A stretch of DNA of 64,000 nt from Leptolyngbya sp. FACHB-261 (GCF_014696065.1 NZ_JACJPL010000031.1:1-64000); one strand, 5' to 3'. Shown: positions 45,458 through 55,342, counted from the first letter of the stretch. Notes: generated by a model not told the origin, from the letters alone. Numbers and translations are program-made.

Positions 45458-46278
45458 AAGTCTGTTTCCTGGAGTAGCCAGAAGCCAGCCAGCTGTTCCT
45501 GGTTAGGGTTAACTTGCACGGCGATGAAATGCACGTTTTGCGCTCGTTTTTTGGCTTCTTCGAAGGCTTTGCCCTCCCCAAGGCCGCCTTCATCCCGCAC
45601 TGCAGACAGCAGCCAGCGCTCATCAGTGCCCGTTTCTAGCACCCAACCCGGACGCTGACCGCCGTCAAACGCTACAAAAGCCGGTTCCAGCCCTGACATC
45701 CAGGCTGCCAACGCCATAGCGCGGGGCGAGAAGATGGCAATGCCGGGCACGATGGTGTCAGGATCCAGCCCTAAAGGGGACAGGTCGAATTGCTCCCCAA
45801 AGTCGGTGGGCCACTCTTCGAGGTCACCTGCCCGCAAGGTGACGTAAGCCCACTGTTGACCCAGTAGGGCATCTGGCAGGGATTGCGGTTTAGCCTGGTC
45901 CATGGCAACCGGAGGCAAACCGGGCAGTTGGTAATTGGGGTGCTGAGGATAAACCTCACGCTCGCGCTCTTGGATCCAGTGCGACAGCGCAAAGGTGCGC
46001 CGCGAAGGCACCAGCGGCAACCCTAAGTCAGTGCAGGCGCGGCTGATAATACTCGCCATGCCCTTGCGGAAGTAGCGAATGCGCTGCGGTGGGTCAGACG
46101 CGGTGCTTAGCAACTCAGAGAGCTGAGCTTTCAACCAAGCCGCGTTGACCTGACCAGCAGGACAATGTTGAGCGTATTCTAGGGAGCGATCTGGTGTGCA
46201 AACCAGTAGTTCCCATACTTTTTTACCGTTGTCGTCCAGTATCGGACGTGAGTAGAAATCCAGTTCCCAGATCGACAT
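45454..46278 (-). CDS. Tab2/Atab2-family RNA-binding protein
   Basis: A 274-residue protein with the family start SIWELDFYSRPILDDNGKK and segments RTFALSHWIQERE and LPDALLGQQWAYVTL. Its plant and algal relatives (Tab2, Atab2) bind psaB mRNA and help its translation in chloroplasts. It is soluble. A role in photosystem I protein synthesis is inferred from the family. Translationally coupled to pmbA by a 4-base overlap. Confidence 0.88.
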   Translation of the reverse strand: MSIWELDFYSRPILDDNGKKVWELLVCTPDRSLEYAQHCPAGQVNAAWLKAQLSELLSTASDPPQRIRYFRKGMASIISRACTDLGLPLVPSRRTFALSHWIQEREREVYPQHPNYQLPGLPPVAMDQAKPQSLPDALLGQQWAYVTLRAGDLEEWPTDFGEQFDLSPLGLDPDTIVPGIAIFSPRAMALAAWMSGLEPAFVAFDGGQRPGWVLETGTDERWLLSAVRDEGGLGEGKAFEEAKKRAQNVHFIAVQVNPNQEQLAGFWLLQETDL

Positions 46279-46390
46279 TCAAAACGAGCGAGCAGCATAC
46301 CTTCCTAGTATCTCTCGGATCCTTTTTAGATTGGATTTAGATTGAAGTTTAAATTCAGGCCACTTGGTTCGGCGGTTTGCTTAGGTCGGA

Positions 46391-46828
46391 TTAAGGATGA
46401 TGGCCAGCGCCTAGCAGGTTGGGATGAAAAGGTCGCTCAGCTTCCTCAAAGCGAATGCCAGAGCGTGAGAGCCAGTCGTGCAAAGGAGCATCGCGCAGGG
46501 TTCGCAGAATTCCTTCCGACAAAATTTGCACTGGTCGATGCCAGTTGCCGAGTTGGTGGGCAACACGGGCGCTAGTCAGCCAATCAGAAGCTTTGATGTC
46601 AATGACCGACTCGGGTGCAGCCACCACCTCAACCGTCAGTTCGGGGACACTAATTAGGGCGTCTCCGTGACGAAGCACCGTAGCCCGAGGCAGAGCTAGA
46701 TGCACCTCTCGTCCTTGGTCAGTAACAAGCCGCTGACGATGGCGGCAACGTTCTTCGTAAGTGAGGGTAACGGTTTCGGTTATTGCGGAGGCAACCCGCT
46801 CTTTCACCAGGATGTGAACGATCAGCAT
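46391..46828 (-). CDS. ureE: Urease accessory protein UreE
   Basis: A 145-residue nickel chaperone. The N-terminal domain shows RQRLVTDQGREVHLALPRAT and VLRHGD; the C-terminal metal-binding domain shows VAHQLGNWHRPVQI with the conserved metal-ligand His. The tail ends in HH-P, shorter than the His-rich tails of some UreE proteins. It delivers nickel to the urease active site with UreDFG, none of which lies nearby. Identified by family pattern. Confidence 0.88.
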   Translation of the reverse strand: MLIVHILVKERVASAITETVTLTYEERCRHRQRLVTDQGREVHLALPRATVLRHGDALISVPELTVEVVAAPESVIDIKASDWLTSARVAHQLGNWHRPVQILSEGILRTLRDAPLHDWLSRSGIRFEEAERPFHPNLLGAGHHP

Positions 46829-47147
46829 GAGTGTCTGGCAACTTAGCTAATCCAGACTACCAAGCGCGATTGCTTTATGCTCTGCACAAGCTGATCTCGT
46901 CGACAAGATTGGGCGAAGTTCTCAGGCTTTGCCTGAAACTTCCTAAACCTGAAATTCATCCTGGAGTCCTTAAATTTGTTGAAGATCTTCTAAGAAACTA
47001 AAAAATGTGCTTGATATTTGCGAGCATTAATACCTCATTAATCAGCATGAATCAATAGGTTGAATTCAACACCAAATGCACTTGCTTAGAACTTTTAGCA
47101 AAAACTAGATCTATTCAAATACAACTCAGATGCAGGGAGGAGTAGTT
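46829..47147. other. Region between ureE and the CpcT-like gene with two palindromes
   Basis: No gene. TCAGGC-TTT-GCCTGA is at 46922-46936, and the 12-base palindrome GTTGAATTCAAC is at 47059-47070, 78 bases before the CpcT-like start, where an operator would be expected. The region is otherwise AT-rich. Confidence 0.5.
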
Positions 47148-47873
47148 ATGGCAAGCAGAGGCAGACTGGCATCAATCATCAGCAGTTACAATCTGGTTAC
47201 TGGTATCCTGGTTGCTGGCGTCCTGGTTATTGGTGCAAAAACTTCCATCAGTGCGCCTGTTACCGCTCAGGCTGCCATACCGATTGATAGCCAAGCACAG
47301 GAAGTTGTCTCTCGCTTAATTGGGGTAATGGACTCCTCTGCCCAAGCGCTCGGAAACCGTGATTATCGAGACGTTCGGCTGACAGTTTGCCAAGTCAAAG
47401 TAGAAGACATGCCTGCTCGTTCTAACAGTTCTGGAGCAACCTTTCTTTATCAAGAACAAGCTCTATCTCTTGCTCTAGATCGACCTTACCGACAGCGTTT
47501 TTTGCGTATTGCTCCCAGCGCTGATCGTCTTCAAGTTGAATCGGCAGTCTTTGAGCCCACTAACGTCACTTCCCTGGTTGGCTTGTGTGGTAAACCGGAG
47601 GCGGAACGAGCGGTCAACTTGAGTGAGATTGGCAGTTCCAACTGCAGTGTGTTTCTCCGCCGCTCCGGCGAGAATTATGTGGGCAGCACCCCGGCCAATG
47701 GCTGTCCTAACAACTACAGAGGCGCCACAACCGTAACCTCTGAGGCTGTGTTATCTAGAAGTGGCTTAGATTCATGGGACCGAGGCTTTGATGCCACAGG
47801 CAAGCAAGTTTGGGGGGCAGAAGCAGGTCCTTACCAATTTCGTCGCATTGACCCAACGACTCAGGATCCTTAA
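47148..47873 (+). CDS. CpcT/CpeT-family protein with a signal peptide
   Basis: A 241-residue protein. The first 40 residues form a signal peptide: basic start MASRGRL, hydrophobic LVTGILVAGVLVIGAKTSI, then small residues with probable cleavage near AQAA. The rest has the T-type bilin lyase pattern: YRDVRLTVCQVKVEDMP, FLYQEQALSLALDRPYRQRF, CSVFLRRSGENYVG, then SGLDSWDRGFDATGKQVWG and AGPYQF. Relatives attach phycocyanobilin to phycobiliprotein beta subunits in the cytosol, so export is unexpected. The start has an excellent ribosome site (GGGAGGAG). Activity unknown. Confidence 0.85.
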   Translation: MASRGRLASIISSYNLVTGILVAGVLVIGAKTSISAPVTAQAAIPIDSQAQEVVSRLIGVMDSSAQALGNRDYRDVRLTVCQVKVEDMPARSNSSGATFLYQEQALSLALDRPYRQRFLRIAPSADRLQVESAVFEPTNVTSLVGLCGKPEAERAVNLSEIGSSNCSVFLRRSGENYVGSTPANGCPNNYRGATTVTSEAVLSRSGLDSWDRGFDATGKQVWGAEAGPYQFRRIDPTTQDP

Positions 47874-48015
47874 GTCAATGCCATATTGGGGCAATGCTGA
47901 ACGGCAGGTCCGACCATTCGGCTCAGGTTAGTTGGTCCGCCGCAGTTTTGTTCATCTTCATCAAGCCACTAGCGGAACCAAAGAGGATTCCAAGATTGAG
48001 ATGATTACCTGGACC

Positions 48016-48552
48016 TCAATCTAGCCGCTTCGCTCTTCGTCTCTGTAGGCGCCGCCGCTGCACTCGATGGGCCAACCATAACCCTAGAAAGTAACTAAAA
48101 AAAGCACAGATTGCACCTACTACAAAGCAACCTACAAACAAGGTGGTCAAAAACTCGGTTCCCAACTGCGTCAACTTCTGCCAAGACAGCAAACTGTCAT
48201 CGCTAAAGATCTGATTTTTACTGCCCAGGAGCCACTGGCCCACGTGGTAATTGAAAGCGTAAATGGGGACATAGGTTAGAGGATTGCTCACCCAAGTTCC
48301 AGCAGCAGCGACCCACCGATTGCCACGCACTAAGGTTGCCAGCAAAATCCCCACAGCGATCTGCAAACCAAAAATTGGATACCAACCGGCAAAAACGCCT
48401 ACTGCCAGCCCGCGAGCAATTTCCTCTGGTGTCGAACGCAGACGCACAAACCGCCAGTAAAAGTAACGAAACTGACGCCGCCAGTCTCGCTTAGAACGCC
48501 TTCGGCTGGAGGAGGAACCAAGAGTCGGTTTTGCCACAGCACTGATCCACAA
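48016..48552 (-). CDS. DUF2062 membrane protein
   Basis: A 178-residue protein of the DUF2062 family: TPEEIARGLAVGVFAGWYPI and WVSNPLTYVPIYAFNYHVGQ are typical. Two to three membrane helices, with basic residues at both ends (RRRSKRDWRRQ; HRVQRRRLQRRRAKR). The family is often near glycan-related genes; the next gene on the other strand is a polysaccharide deacetylase. Function unknown. Confidence 0.87.
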   Translation of the reverse strand: MWISAVAKPTLGSSSSRRRSKRDWRRQFRYFYWRFVRLRSTPEEIARGLAVGVFAGWYPIFGLQIAVGILLATLVRGNRWVAAAGTWVSNPLTYVPIYAFNYHVGQWLLGSKNQIFSDDSLLSWQKLTQLGTEFLTTLFVGCFVVGAICAFFSYFLGLWLAHRVQRRRLQRRRAKRLD

Positions 48553-48684
48553 AACTCGCTAGACTCGGCTCACTGGTGATCAATAGATACCAAATTGATC
48601 CCAAACCGATTTTAGAGCGACTTTCGAGCAGTAATCAGCTGAAAAACTGACCTTTGTGGGTAGTTGTCAGCCTTCCAGGCTCCT

Positions 48685-49404
48685 ATGCTGGGACTCAGCT
48701 CTACAGTGAAAATTCTGCCGTGTGTGCTCATGCTGGCCCCCGTATTGCCGTTTCTACATCAGGTACTCAAACCCGTGTTTCCCGGCTGCCTGTGGTTGGG
48801 GAATTCTCAGCGACGTGAAATTGCTCTGACCTTTGATGATGGCCCCCACCCTGAGCACAGCCCAGATCTGCTGCGGGTTCTAGATCACTATGACATCACT
48901 GCAAGCTTCTTCTGGTTAGGCTCCTGGGTTGAACACACGCCTACAACTGCCAGAGCTACTGTTGCGGCGGGTCACTGGATTGGCTTGCATGGCTATGATC
49001 ATCGTTCTTTTCCTGGGCTCTCACCAGTCGAACTCCGTCACAGCCTAGAGCGGACCCAAGCAGCCATCGAACAGGTTTGTGGTCTGTCGCCTCAGCAGGT
49101 GCGAGATGTGCGCCCACCTAACGGTCTATTCACGCCCCAAACCCTAAAGCTACTGAACCAATGGGGTTATAGGACGGTGATGTGGAGTGTGGTGCCAGTT
49201 GATTGGGAGCGACCCGGTGTAGAGGTTGTGGTGGAGCGGGTTTTGAGCCAAACCGGTAACGGCGACCTATTGGTGTTGCACGATGGCCCCAGTGGTGGGC
49301 AAGATGTTGCTGCCGCCACCGCCCGGCTCCTGCCGGTTCTATTGGCTCAAGGCTACCGCTTTGTCACCATTGAACAGCTTTGGGCCAACCGCGCTCTGAC
49401 TTAA
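48685..49404 (+). CDS. Polysaccharide deacetylase (NodB/CE4)
   Basis: A 239-residue protein with a hydrophobic N-terminal anchor (ILPCVLMLAPVLPFLHQ) and a NodB domain: LTFDDGPHPEHSP (motif 1, two Asp), HDHRSFPGLS-like GLHGYDHRSFPG (motif 2, metal His), then DVRPPNG and LVLHDG. It removes N-acetyl groups from a glycan such as peptidoglycan or a secreted polysaccharide. The start is ATG 48685; an in-frame TTG lies 21 bases upstream. Divergent from the DUF2062 gene. Confidence 0.9.
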   Translation: MLGLSSTVKILPCVLMLAPVLPFLHQVLKPVFPGCLWLGNSQRREIALTFDDGPHPEHSPDLLRVLDHYDITASFFWLGSWVEHTPTTARATVAAGHWIGLHGYDHRSFPGLSPVELRHSLERTQAAIEQVCGLSPQQVRDVRPPNGLFTPQTLKLLNQWGYRTVMWSVVPVDWERPGVEVVVERVLSQTGNGDLLVLHDGPSGGQDVAAATARLLPVLLAQGYRFVTIEQLWANRALT

Positions 49405-49432
49405 TTACACTCTGACTTAGCGGACAGATGAC

Positions 49433-50809
49433 CTAAGGGACAGTCGTATTAGGTTCAATGTTGGGCACCGCATTATTCGGCGAAACCGTCACCGAATCAC
49501 CATCCTGGATCAAGTTAGCGCCAGAAATCACCACTCGATCTCCAGGTTGGACGCCTTCAGTGATTTGGACCGCTCCTGTTGACTGGATGCCCAGCTTGAC
49601 GACTCTAGCCCGCGCCACATTGCTCTCATCCACCACAAAAACATGGTGACTACCATCCGGCTGAGCGTTAACAGCACTAGGCGGCAACACCATCCCCTGA
49701 GCCTGTCCCAATAACACTCGGCCATTGAGGGTCATGCCTGGCTTAAGCTGCGGGTTCGGTGGTAGGGCAATATGCACAGTTACCGGTCCCGAACTGCTGT
49801 TGGCCGCCGAATCAACGGCTCGGACCTGGCCGTTGATCTCCAGTCCTTTATTGCTGCTAGAGCGCACTTCCACTGGCTGCCCCGGTTGTAAACGGGCAGC
49901 CTCGCCGCCACTGACTTGAGCCTCGAGTTTAAGTTGATCGCCACGGGCAAGCAGAAAAAGCTGCTTGCCTGAAGTCACAGCGCCAATACTGGCAAAGCTG
50001 TTAGCAATCGTGCCAGCAACGGGAGCCCGGACTTCAGTTGAGACCTGGGCGAGCTGTGCCTGTAGCTGCTGAACTCGGTCAGCTGCGCTGGCCGCACTAG
50101 CCTGAGCACTAGCGAGGTTAGCCCGCGCCATCTGAACTTCTTGCAACGCTAGGTTGGGACTTAGAGCTTGAGCTTCCTGCTGGCTGATGGCTCCTTGCTG
50201 CAAGAGTTGTTGGTAGCGTTGGGCTCCTGCCTGGATCTTAGTTAAACGAGCCTGAGCTTGCTCTACGGCCGCTTGTTGAAGACCGACCGCAGCAGCGGCT
50301 CTCTGATAGCTAGCAGTAGCCTCCTGAACCTGAGTTTTTAGGGATGTGGTGTCTAGGACCGCCAGCACTTGTCCAGCCAGCACCGTCGCCCCTTTCTCAA
50401 CATTTACAGACTCAATGCGCAAACCAGTTAGAGGCGCAACCACGGGCAGCAACACCTCGGCTCTGACGAAACCCGTGACCGCTAGCAACTGGGGAACCTG
50501 AGTCGTTTGCACCGGCACAACGCTGACAACAGGCGCAACACCTGACGAAGCTGTCGTTGAGGCACCAGTAGTTTGGCCAGCAGTCTGGCTCTGCTGAGCT
50601 TGGGATTGAGGGTCGGAGCTGAGCAGTAAAGCACCCGCTCCCACTGCCAGCATGCCAGCACCAATGAGTAGACCCCAAATCATCCAACGAGGCTGTGACT
50701 CTGTTGCTGGCCGAGTTGCTGGCTGATTGGTTACAACGTCAGGGGCAAGGTGCGGGAACGGTAGATTCTCCGAGGGCAGTGGCTTGGAGTCCTGTTGCGG
50801 TCCTTCCAT
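49433..50809 (-). CDS. RND/HlyD-type membrane fusion (periplasmic adaptor) protein
   Basis: A 458-residue protein: a cytosolic Pro-rich N-terminus, one membrane helix (WMIWGLLIGAGMLAVGAGALL), a linker, then a lipoyl-like domain (RIESVNVEKGATVLAGQVLA), a long alpha-hairpin rich in Gln/Ala, a second lipoyl half (EVRAPVAGTIANSFASIGAV) and the beta-barrel. It bridges an inner-membrane pump and an outer-membrane channel. No pump gene is adjacent, so the partner is elsewhere. The start is ATG 50809. Confidence 0.9.
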   Translation of the reverse strand: MEGPQQDSKPLPSENLPFPHLAPDVVTNQPATRPATESQPRWMIWGLLIGAGMLAVGAGALLLSSDPQSQAQQSQTAGQTTGASTTASSGVAPVVSVVPVQTTQVPQLLAVTGFVRAEVLLPVVAPLTGLRIESVNVEKGATVLAGQVLAVLDTTSLKTQVQEATASYQRAAAAVGLQQAAVEQAQARLTKIQAGAQRYQQLLQQGAISQQEAQALSPNLALQEVQMARANLASAQASAASAADRVQQLQAQLAQVSTEVRAPVAGTIANSFASIGAVTSGKQLFLLARGDQLKLEAQVSGGEAARLQPGQPVEVRSSSNKGLEINGQVRAVDSAANSSSGPVTVHIALPPNPQLKPGMTLNGRVLLGQAQGMVLPPSAVNAQPDGSHHVFVVDESNVARARVVKLGIQSTGAVQITEGVQPGDRVVISGANLIQDGDSVTVSPNNAVPNIEPNTTVP

Positions 50810-50867
50810 GGGCAATTACTTGACTTCCCCATCAGCGTCAGCTTAGCCTAGCAGACTTTCTGACCAG

Positions 50868-51749
50868 CTAAACCATCTCAGCCGCGTGATAGGAGCTACG
50901 GACCAGAGGGCCAGAGCGCACATGGGCGAACCCCATCTCGCGCCCTGCCTTACCTAGCTCCTCAAATTCCGCAGGTGTCCAATAGCGTTGAACTGGCAGA
51001 TGGTCCAGCGAGGGGCGCAGGTACTGACCAATGGTCAGCCGATCACAGCCAACGTCCAGCAAATCGCCTAGGGTTTCGATTAGCTCAGCCCAAGTCTCGC
51101 CGTGACCGACCATCAGGCCCGATTTAGTGATCAACTGGGGATTCAGTTCTTTGGCCGTGCGCAGCACGTTCAGCGACCGCTCGTACTTAGCGCCTCGACG
51201 CACGGGGCCTTGCAGACGACGCACGGTTTCCAGGTTGTGGTTGTAGCAAACGGGACCGGCCTGCACCACCGTTTTGATGCATTGATATTCACCCCGGAAG
51301 TCCGGTGTCAGCACCTCAACTTGAGTCTCAGGCGCGCGGCTATGAATTGCCGCAAGCGTGGCAGCAAACCAGCCAGCGCCTTGGTCCGGCAGGTCATCCC
51401 GTGCGACCGAGGTGAGCACCACATACTTCAAACCCAACAGCACAACCGACTCCGCGACCTTCTCCGGCTCTTGCGGGTCCAAAGGCAGGGGCGCATGTCC
51501 CTTATCGACTTGGCAGAAGGCGCAAGCTCGGGTGCAGGTCGGCCCCATCAGCAAAAAGGTCGCTGTCTGCTGGGCATAGCACTCCCCTCGGTTGGGGCAG
51601 CGTCCCTCCTCACAGATCGTGTGGATGCCTCGCTGCTTGATAATTTGCTGCACTGTCGAGAGTTCACTGGCTCTACCGATAGGGCGGCGAACCCAGTCAG
51701 GCAGAGAAACTGGGCTAGATTGCCGCCGGTCCTTGGGGTCGTGAGGCAT
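50868..51749 (-). CDS. lipA: Lipoyl synthase
   Basis: A 293-residue radical-SAM enzyme inserting two sulfurs into octanoyl groups. The auxiliary cluster is [12 protein letters not shown] and the radical-SAM cluster is CTRACAFC (CX3CX2C). [18 protein letters not shown] and the C-terminal RSSYHA complete the family pattern. Lipoylation serves pyruvate dehydrogenase and glycine cleavage. It is 58 bases before the membrane fusion gene on the same strand, but the functions are unrelated. Confidence 0.95.
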   Translation of the reverse strand: MPHDPKDRRQSSPVSLPDWVRRPIGRASELSTVQQIIKQRGIHTICEEGRCPNRGECYAQQTATFLLMGPTCTRACAFCQVDKGHAPLPLDPQEPEKVAESVVLLGLKYVVLTSVARDDLPDQGAGWFAATLAAIHSRAPETQVEVLTPDFRGEYQCIKTVVQAGPVCYNHNLETVRRLQGPVRRGAKYERSLNVLRTAKELNPQLITKSGLMVGHGETWAELIETLGDLLDVGCDRLTIGQYLRPSLDHLPVQRYWTPAEFEELGKAGREMGFAHVRSGPLVRSSYHAAEMV

Positions 51750-52040
51750 TCCTGGTTTAGAGCGAAGGAGAGCGAGGGCAGAAGCGCTTCCCCTCAGTGT
51801 AAAGCTAGTCAGTTTAGGGGCAGGCAGTTTAGAACCTATACCAGGCGCTCCCAGACAGACTAGAATCTAGGGAAAAACGATGAGTCAAGATCTATTTAAA
51901 TTCAGTGAAGTCGGGTTTAGATTTGGGCAAAGATGACTGCACTACATCTTGTCCATCAGGGGCTAGAGTCGGCGGGTGTCTACCCGGCAGGGCTGGAAAG
52001 TCCATTTCGTGAACGCAACTGTGCTAGGAGGGGTTAAGGT

Positions 52041-52595
52041 TTGGCAACTCATAAGGTACTGGTCATTGACGACAGCAAGGTAATCCGGATGAAGGTCCGG
52101 GACATGCTTCCGCAGGGCAACTTTGAAATTCTAGAAGCCGCTGACGGTACTTCGGGTCTGAACCTGATCCAGCAGGAGCGCCCAAGCCTTATCATGCTGG
52201 ACTTTCTGCTACCACGCATGAGTGGCTATGAGGTCTTTAGGCGTCTTCAGGAGCATCCAGAGCTTCAGAATATTCCCCTTGTCCTGATGTCTGGTCGCCG
52301 CGAAGAGGTTACTGAGAAGATCCAGGAACCCTTCGAGTACTTCGAGTTTATTGAGAAGCCCTTTGAGCAACGGGAGCTGGTTGGCGCAATCAAAGAGGCC
52401 ATGATCAAGGCCAAAAAGCGTCCTCAAGCGGCACCTGTGGCAACAGCTAGTAATGGTTCAGCCAATGGGGCTGGCGGTGACGTAGTCGCGCTCAATGCCA
52501 AGGTGGACGAACTGCAAAAGCAGGTCAAACAACTGCTGATGTTCGTCTCACAGCTCAACAAGAAGGTACAGGCAATGGAAAAACGAGGCCAGTAA
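52041..52595 (+). CDS. Single-domain response regulator with C-terminal coiled coil
   Basis: A 184-residue protein. The receiver domain (residues 1-125) has the acidic pair DDS near residue 10, phospho-Asp in LIMLDFLLPRMSG and the Lys in FIEKPFEQREL. An Ala/Gly-rich linker and a coiled coil (VDELQKQVKQLLMFVSQL) follow; there is no DNA-binding domain. The start is TTG 52041, backed by AGGAGG about 10 bases upstream. The output is probably by protein contact, with oligomerisation through the coil. Confidence 0.87.
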   Translation: MATHKVLVIDDSKVIRMKVRDMLPQGNFEILEAADGTSGLNLIQQERPSLIMLDFLLPRMSGYEVFRRLQEHPELQNIPLVLMSGRREEVTEKIQEPFEYFEFIEKPFEQRELVGAIKEAMIKAKKRPQAAPVATASNGSANGAGGDVVALNAKVDELQKQVKQLLMFVSQLNKKVQAMEKRGQ

Positions 52596-52840
52596 ACTGC
52601 TGTTTGAGCATTGTTCGGTGCTGAAAGGTCGTCCGGGCGCTGAGCGGGAAGGCCTTCAGTAGGTGGCTGGCGTTGAGCCGTCAAATCTAGGACCAGACGT
52701 GGTTTTAGCACTTTCGCCAGCACTCTCGACCTGGGTAAAGGACAGCCATCTTGATCAGGGGCAGTTGCTCAGGAGCGGCGGTGAACAGGAGAAGGCAGAT
52801 GACGGAGGCGACTATTCATCCCATCTGTCAGAGCCAGCCA

Positions 52841-54085
52841 CTAGTCACCGTTCAGAAAAAGAGACTGTTTATGCAGAAGCATCCCACCAAGCAGCAGCAA
52901 AGTGGGTCCCATCCAATTTGGCCTGGAGCTTGAGCGAGTAGCTTGAATGCGCACACCCAGCGCCAGAATCTGAGTCGATTGTGTGGAGCTGAAGTTGTTG
53001 TCGCTCACCAATACCAAAGACTGGCGTCCATCGGGCAAGAGGGGACCAAACGTGACGCCCTCAACATTATCTAGAGAGGTATTCAGAGGCAAATTCAGCG
53101 TATTCAAGTTGAGTAGCAACTTCTTGTGAACCGGCTTGAGCTTGCTAAGGTCAAGCGCACTCAAGCTATAGAGCGCACTGATGTCATCTGCACCCGCTAG
53201 AGATATCTCAAACAGCTGGATTGTATTGCCCACTCCCGTGGAAAATGACCGTTCTAAACTGAGAAAATGGCCCTCGTTATCCAAAGCGAGTAAGTCAGCT
53301 AAGCCAGTGGTACTCAAGCCAGTGGTCGGTTTGGCTGCTGCTGCGACCGGCTCAGTTAAGTAGAGATATTCCTGTTCCGGCTTGCCAGTTGACAAGTCAT
53401 ATTTCAGCAGGCGAGATGGACTACGCAGGTCCAACGTGGCGACTGGCCCATCCTGAACCAAAGCATTTTCGGTTGCAGTCCATAGAGTCTGTTGGTTAGG
53501 CGTAACGGTCAAACTCTCCAGGGCTAAATTGTTGCGAATGCCCTGAGCAGGCGAGCTGGGCAGAAATTTTTCTGGAATGGGCAGAGTGCGTAGTTGTTGA
53601 CCCGTTAGCGTAAATTCGCCAACCAATGGATTGATCGAACGATTCGCGTCTCCTTCTGAGGAGATCCAGAGAGTATGGTTACGCGTTAGGGCAATGCCCT
53701 CGGGGTCGAGGCTCAAAGGCGCAAACAACTGCCCATTGCGATCACGCAGCAGGGTCACGTCTGTAAAGGCGACCTTGTCGCTCGACAAACCCCCCTGACT
53801 CAGATCAATGCTGAGGGTATAAAACCGAGCCGGATTGATTTGGCTACGATCATCGGAAATGCTGTAGTAGCAATTGCGGCTTGGGTCGTAAGCAATGCCA
53901 GACAGGCCACCGACTTGAGTGCCCTGGACAGTAATAGCTCCTGTTGCAAACTGAGCTTGTCCCAAGAAATCAAGACCAACCAAGGAGGAAGCCTGGACCG
54001 CTGAGGCAAGCAGCACAGTGACTAGACCGCTACACCAGCACAGCCCAGAAATCCAGGCAGCGATTTGAGCAAACTGGCGCTTCAT
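52841..54085 (-). CDS. Phytase-like esterase, exported (second paralogue)
   Basis: A 414-residue paralogue of the protein at 23875, with a signal peptide (SGLCWCSGLVTVLLASAVQA), GGLSGIAYDPSRNCYYSISD, DPEGIALTRNHTLWISSE, NNLALESLTVTPNQQTLW and DNVEGVTFGPLLPDGRQSLV. It differs by a C-terminal hydrophobic helix (WMGPTLLLLGGMLLH) that may anchor it to a membrane. Substrate unknown. Such proteins act on phosphate esters or phytate-like compounds outside the cytoplasm. Confidence 0.82.
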   Translation of the reverse strand: MKRQFAQIAAWISGLCWCSGLVTVLLASAVQASSLVGLDFLGQAQFATGAITVQGTQVGGLSGIAYDPSRNCYYSISDDRSQINPARFYTLSIDLSQGGLSSDKVAFTDVTLLRDRNGQLFAPLSLDPEGIALTRNHTLWISSEGDANRSINPLVGEFTLTGQQLRTLPIPEKFLPSSPAQGIRNNLALESLTVTPNQQTLWTATENALVQDGPVATLDLRSPSRLLKYDLSTGKPEQEYLYLTEPVAAAAKPTTGLSTTGLADLLALDNEGHFLSLERSFSTGVGNTIQLFEISLAGADDISALYSLSALDLSKLKPVHKKLLLNLNTLNLPLNTSLDNVEGVTFGPLLPDGRQSLVLVSDNNFSSTQSTQILALGVRIQATRSSSRPNWMGPTLLLLGGMLLHKQSLFLNGD

Positions 54086-54209
54086 TGGGCTTGGGGCTCT
54101 AAAATTCCCCGTACTCTAACAGCAACAGGCTAAGGTGCCCTTAAGACCTTGCCCAGTTGTGAAACCTTTAAGTGTGAAACCCTTAAGTTGAAGGCATTTA
54201 AAGGCAAGC

Positions 54210-55256
54210 TCAAATCGAGTAGTCCATGAGCGGGAATGACTTGGCATCCTTGGGTTTGATAAAGACTTTTTGCCCTGGTTGCAGATTCAACTCAGACAAC
54301 TGCTCTCGTGTGATGTGAGCAGTCACCATCTGACCGTCACTCAGTGACAGTTCTGCTTGAATTTCCCAGCCCAAATGGATTACCCGTTTAACCAAAGCTG
54401 GCGTTGTGGCACCATTGGCTGAAGTTTGCACCTGAATGTCGTGGGGCCGAATGAACATCTTGCTGTGCACTGGCTCTAAACCACTGTCTCGGAACAGACG
54501 GGCATCACTGGGTAGCACATTGACGGGGCCGATAAAGCTCATCACAAAAGGTGTTGCCGGCTGGTCGTAGACTTCTGCGGGCGTGCCAATTTGCTCAATA
54601 CGCCCCTGGTTCATCACCACAATCTCATCAGCCACTTCCATCGCCTCTTCCTGATCGTGGGTGACAAAGACGCTGGTGACGTGAACCTCATCATGCAGGT
54701 GGCGCAGCCAGGCTCGCAAGTCCTTCCGCACTTTGGCATCCAAGGCACCGAAAGGTTCATCCAGCAATAAAACCTGCGGCTGAACGGCCAGAGCCCGTGC
54801 CAAGGCAATGCGTTGACGCTGACCGCCGGAGAGTTGGGAAGGATAGCGATTGCCGAGTCCCTTCAGTTGCACCAGTTCCAGCAGTTCTTCCACCCTGGCC
54901 TTGATCTCGGTACGGGGACGCTTGCGGATCTCCAAACCAAAGGCAATATTTTGACGAATGGTCAGGTGCTTGAACAGAGCGTAGTGCTGAAAGACAAAGC
55001 CAATATTACGGTCACGGGCATCTAGGTTCGTGGTGTCACAGTCGTTAATCACCACTGAACCTGAGTCAGGATTCTCCAGACCAGCAATGACTCGCAATAG
55101 GGTGGACTTGCCAGAGCCCGATGGCCCAAGCAACGCCACTAGGGTTCCTTCCTTGACTTCCAGGCTGACCTGGTCAAGGGCTTTGAAGTCACCGAATTGC
55201 TTAGAGACCTGCTTAACTGAGATGCTCACCGACGCCGCTCCTGGGTCTGAGGTCAA
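54210..55256 (-). CDS. cysA: Sulfate/thiosulfate ABC transporter ATPase
   Basis: A 348-residue ATPase with Walker [11 protein letters not shown]-loop, signature LSGGQRQR, Walker [11 protein letters not shown] and [14 protein letters not shown], and a C-terminal regulatory TOBE-like domain ([26 protein letters not shown]). The HxxxxGWE segment fits CysA better than MalK-type proteins. No permease or binding-protein genes are adjacent. It is 86 bases after a rhodanese gene on the same strand, which hints at sulfur use. Confidence 0.87.
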   Translation of the reverse strand: MTSDPGAASVSISVKQVSKQFGDFKALDQVSLEVKEGTLVALLGPSGSGKSTLLRVIAGLENPDSGSVVINDCDTTNLDARDRNIGFVFQHYALFKHLTIRQNIAFGLEIRKRPRTEIKARVEELLELVQLKGLGNRYPSQLSGGQRQRIALARALAVQPQVLLLDEPFGALDAKVRKDLRAWLRHLHDEVHVTSVFVTHDQEEAMEVADEIVVMNQGRIEQIGTPAEVYDQPATPFVMSFIGPVNVLPSDARLFRDSGLEPVHSKMFIRPHDIQVQTSANGATTPALVKRVIHLGWEIQAELSLSDGQMVTAHITREQLSELNLQPGQKVFIKPKDAKSFPLMDYSI

Positions 55257-55342
55257 TAGGGTTCCAGCTCAAACCTACACTATTCCAGTAGACTTTGAGG
55301 CTTTTAAAGGTTTATCAATAGTCCAAGGCGGTTTAAGGCCGC

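Noticed and set aside
51889-51945. 18-codon frame MSQDLFKFSEVG before the response regulator
   Set aside because: Too short, with no conserved pattern and no clear ribosome site.
52663-52941. 92-codon plus-strand frame beginning at GTG next to the response regulator
   Set aside because: It runs about 100 bases into the 3' end of the second phytase-like gene on the other strand, has no ribosome site and no recognisable pattern.
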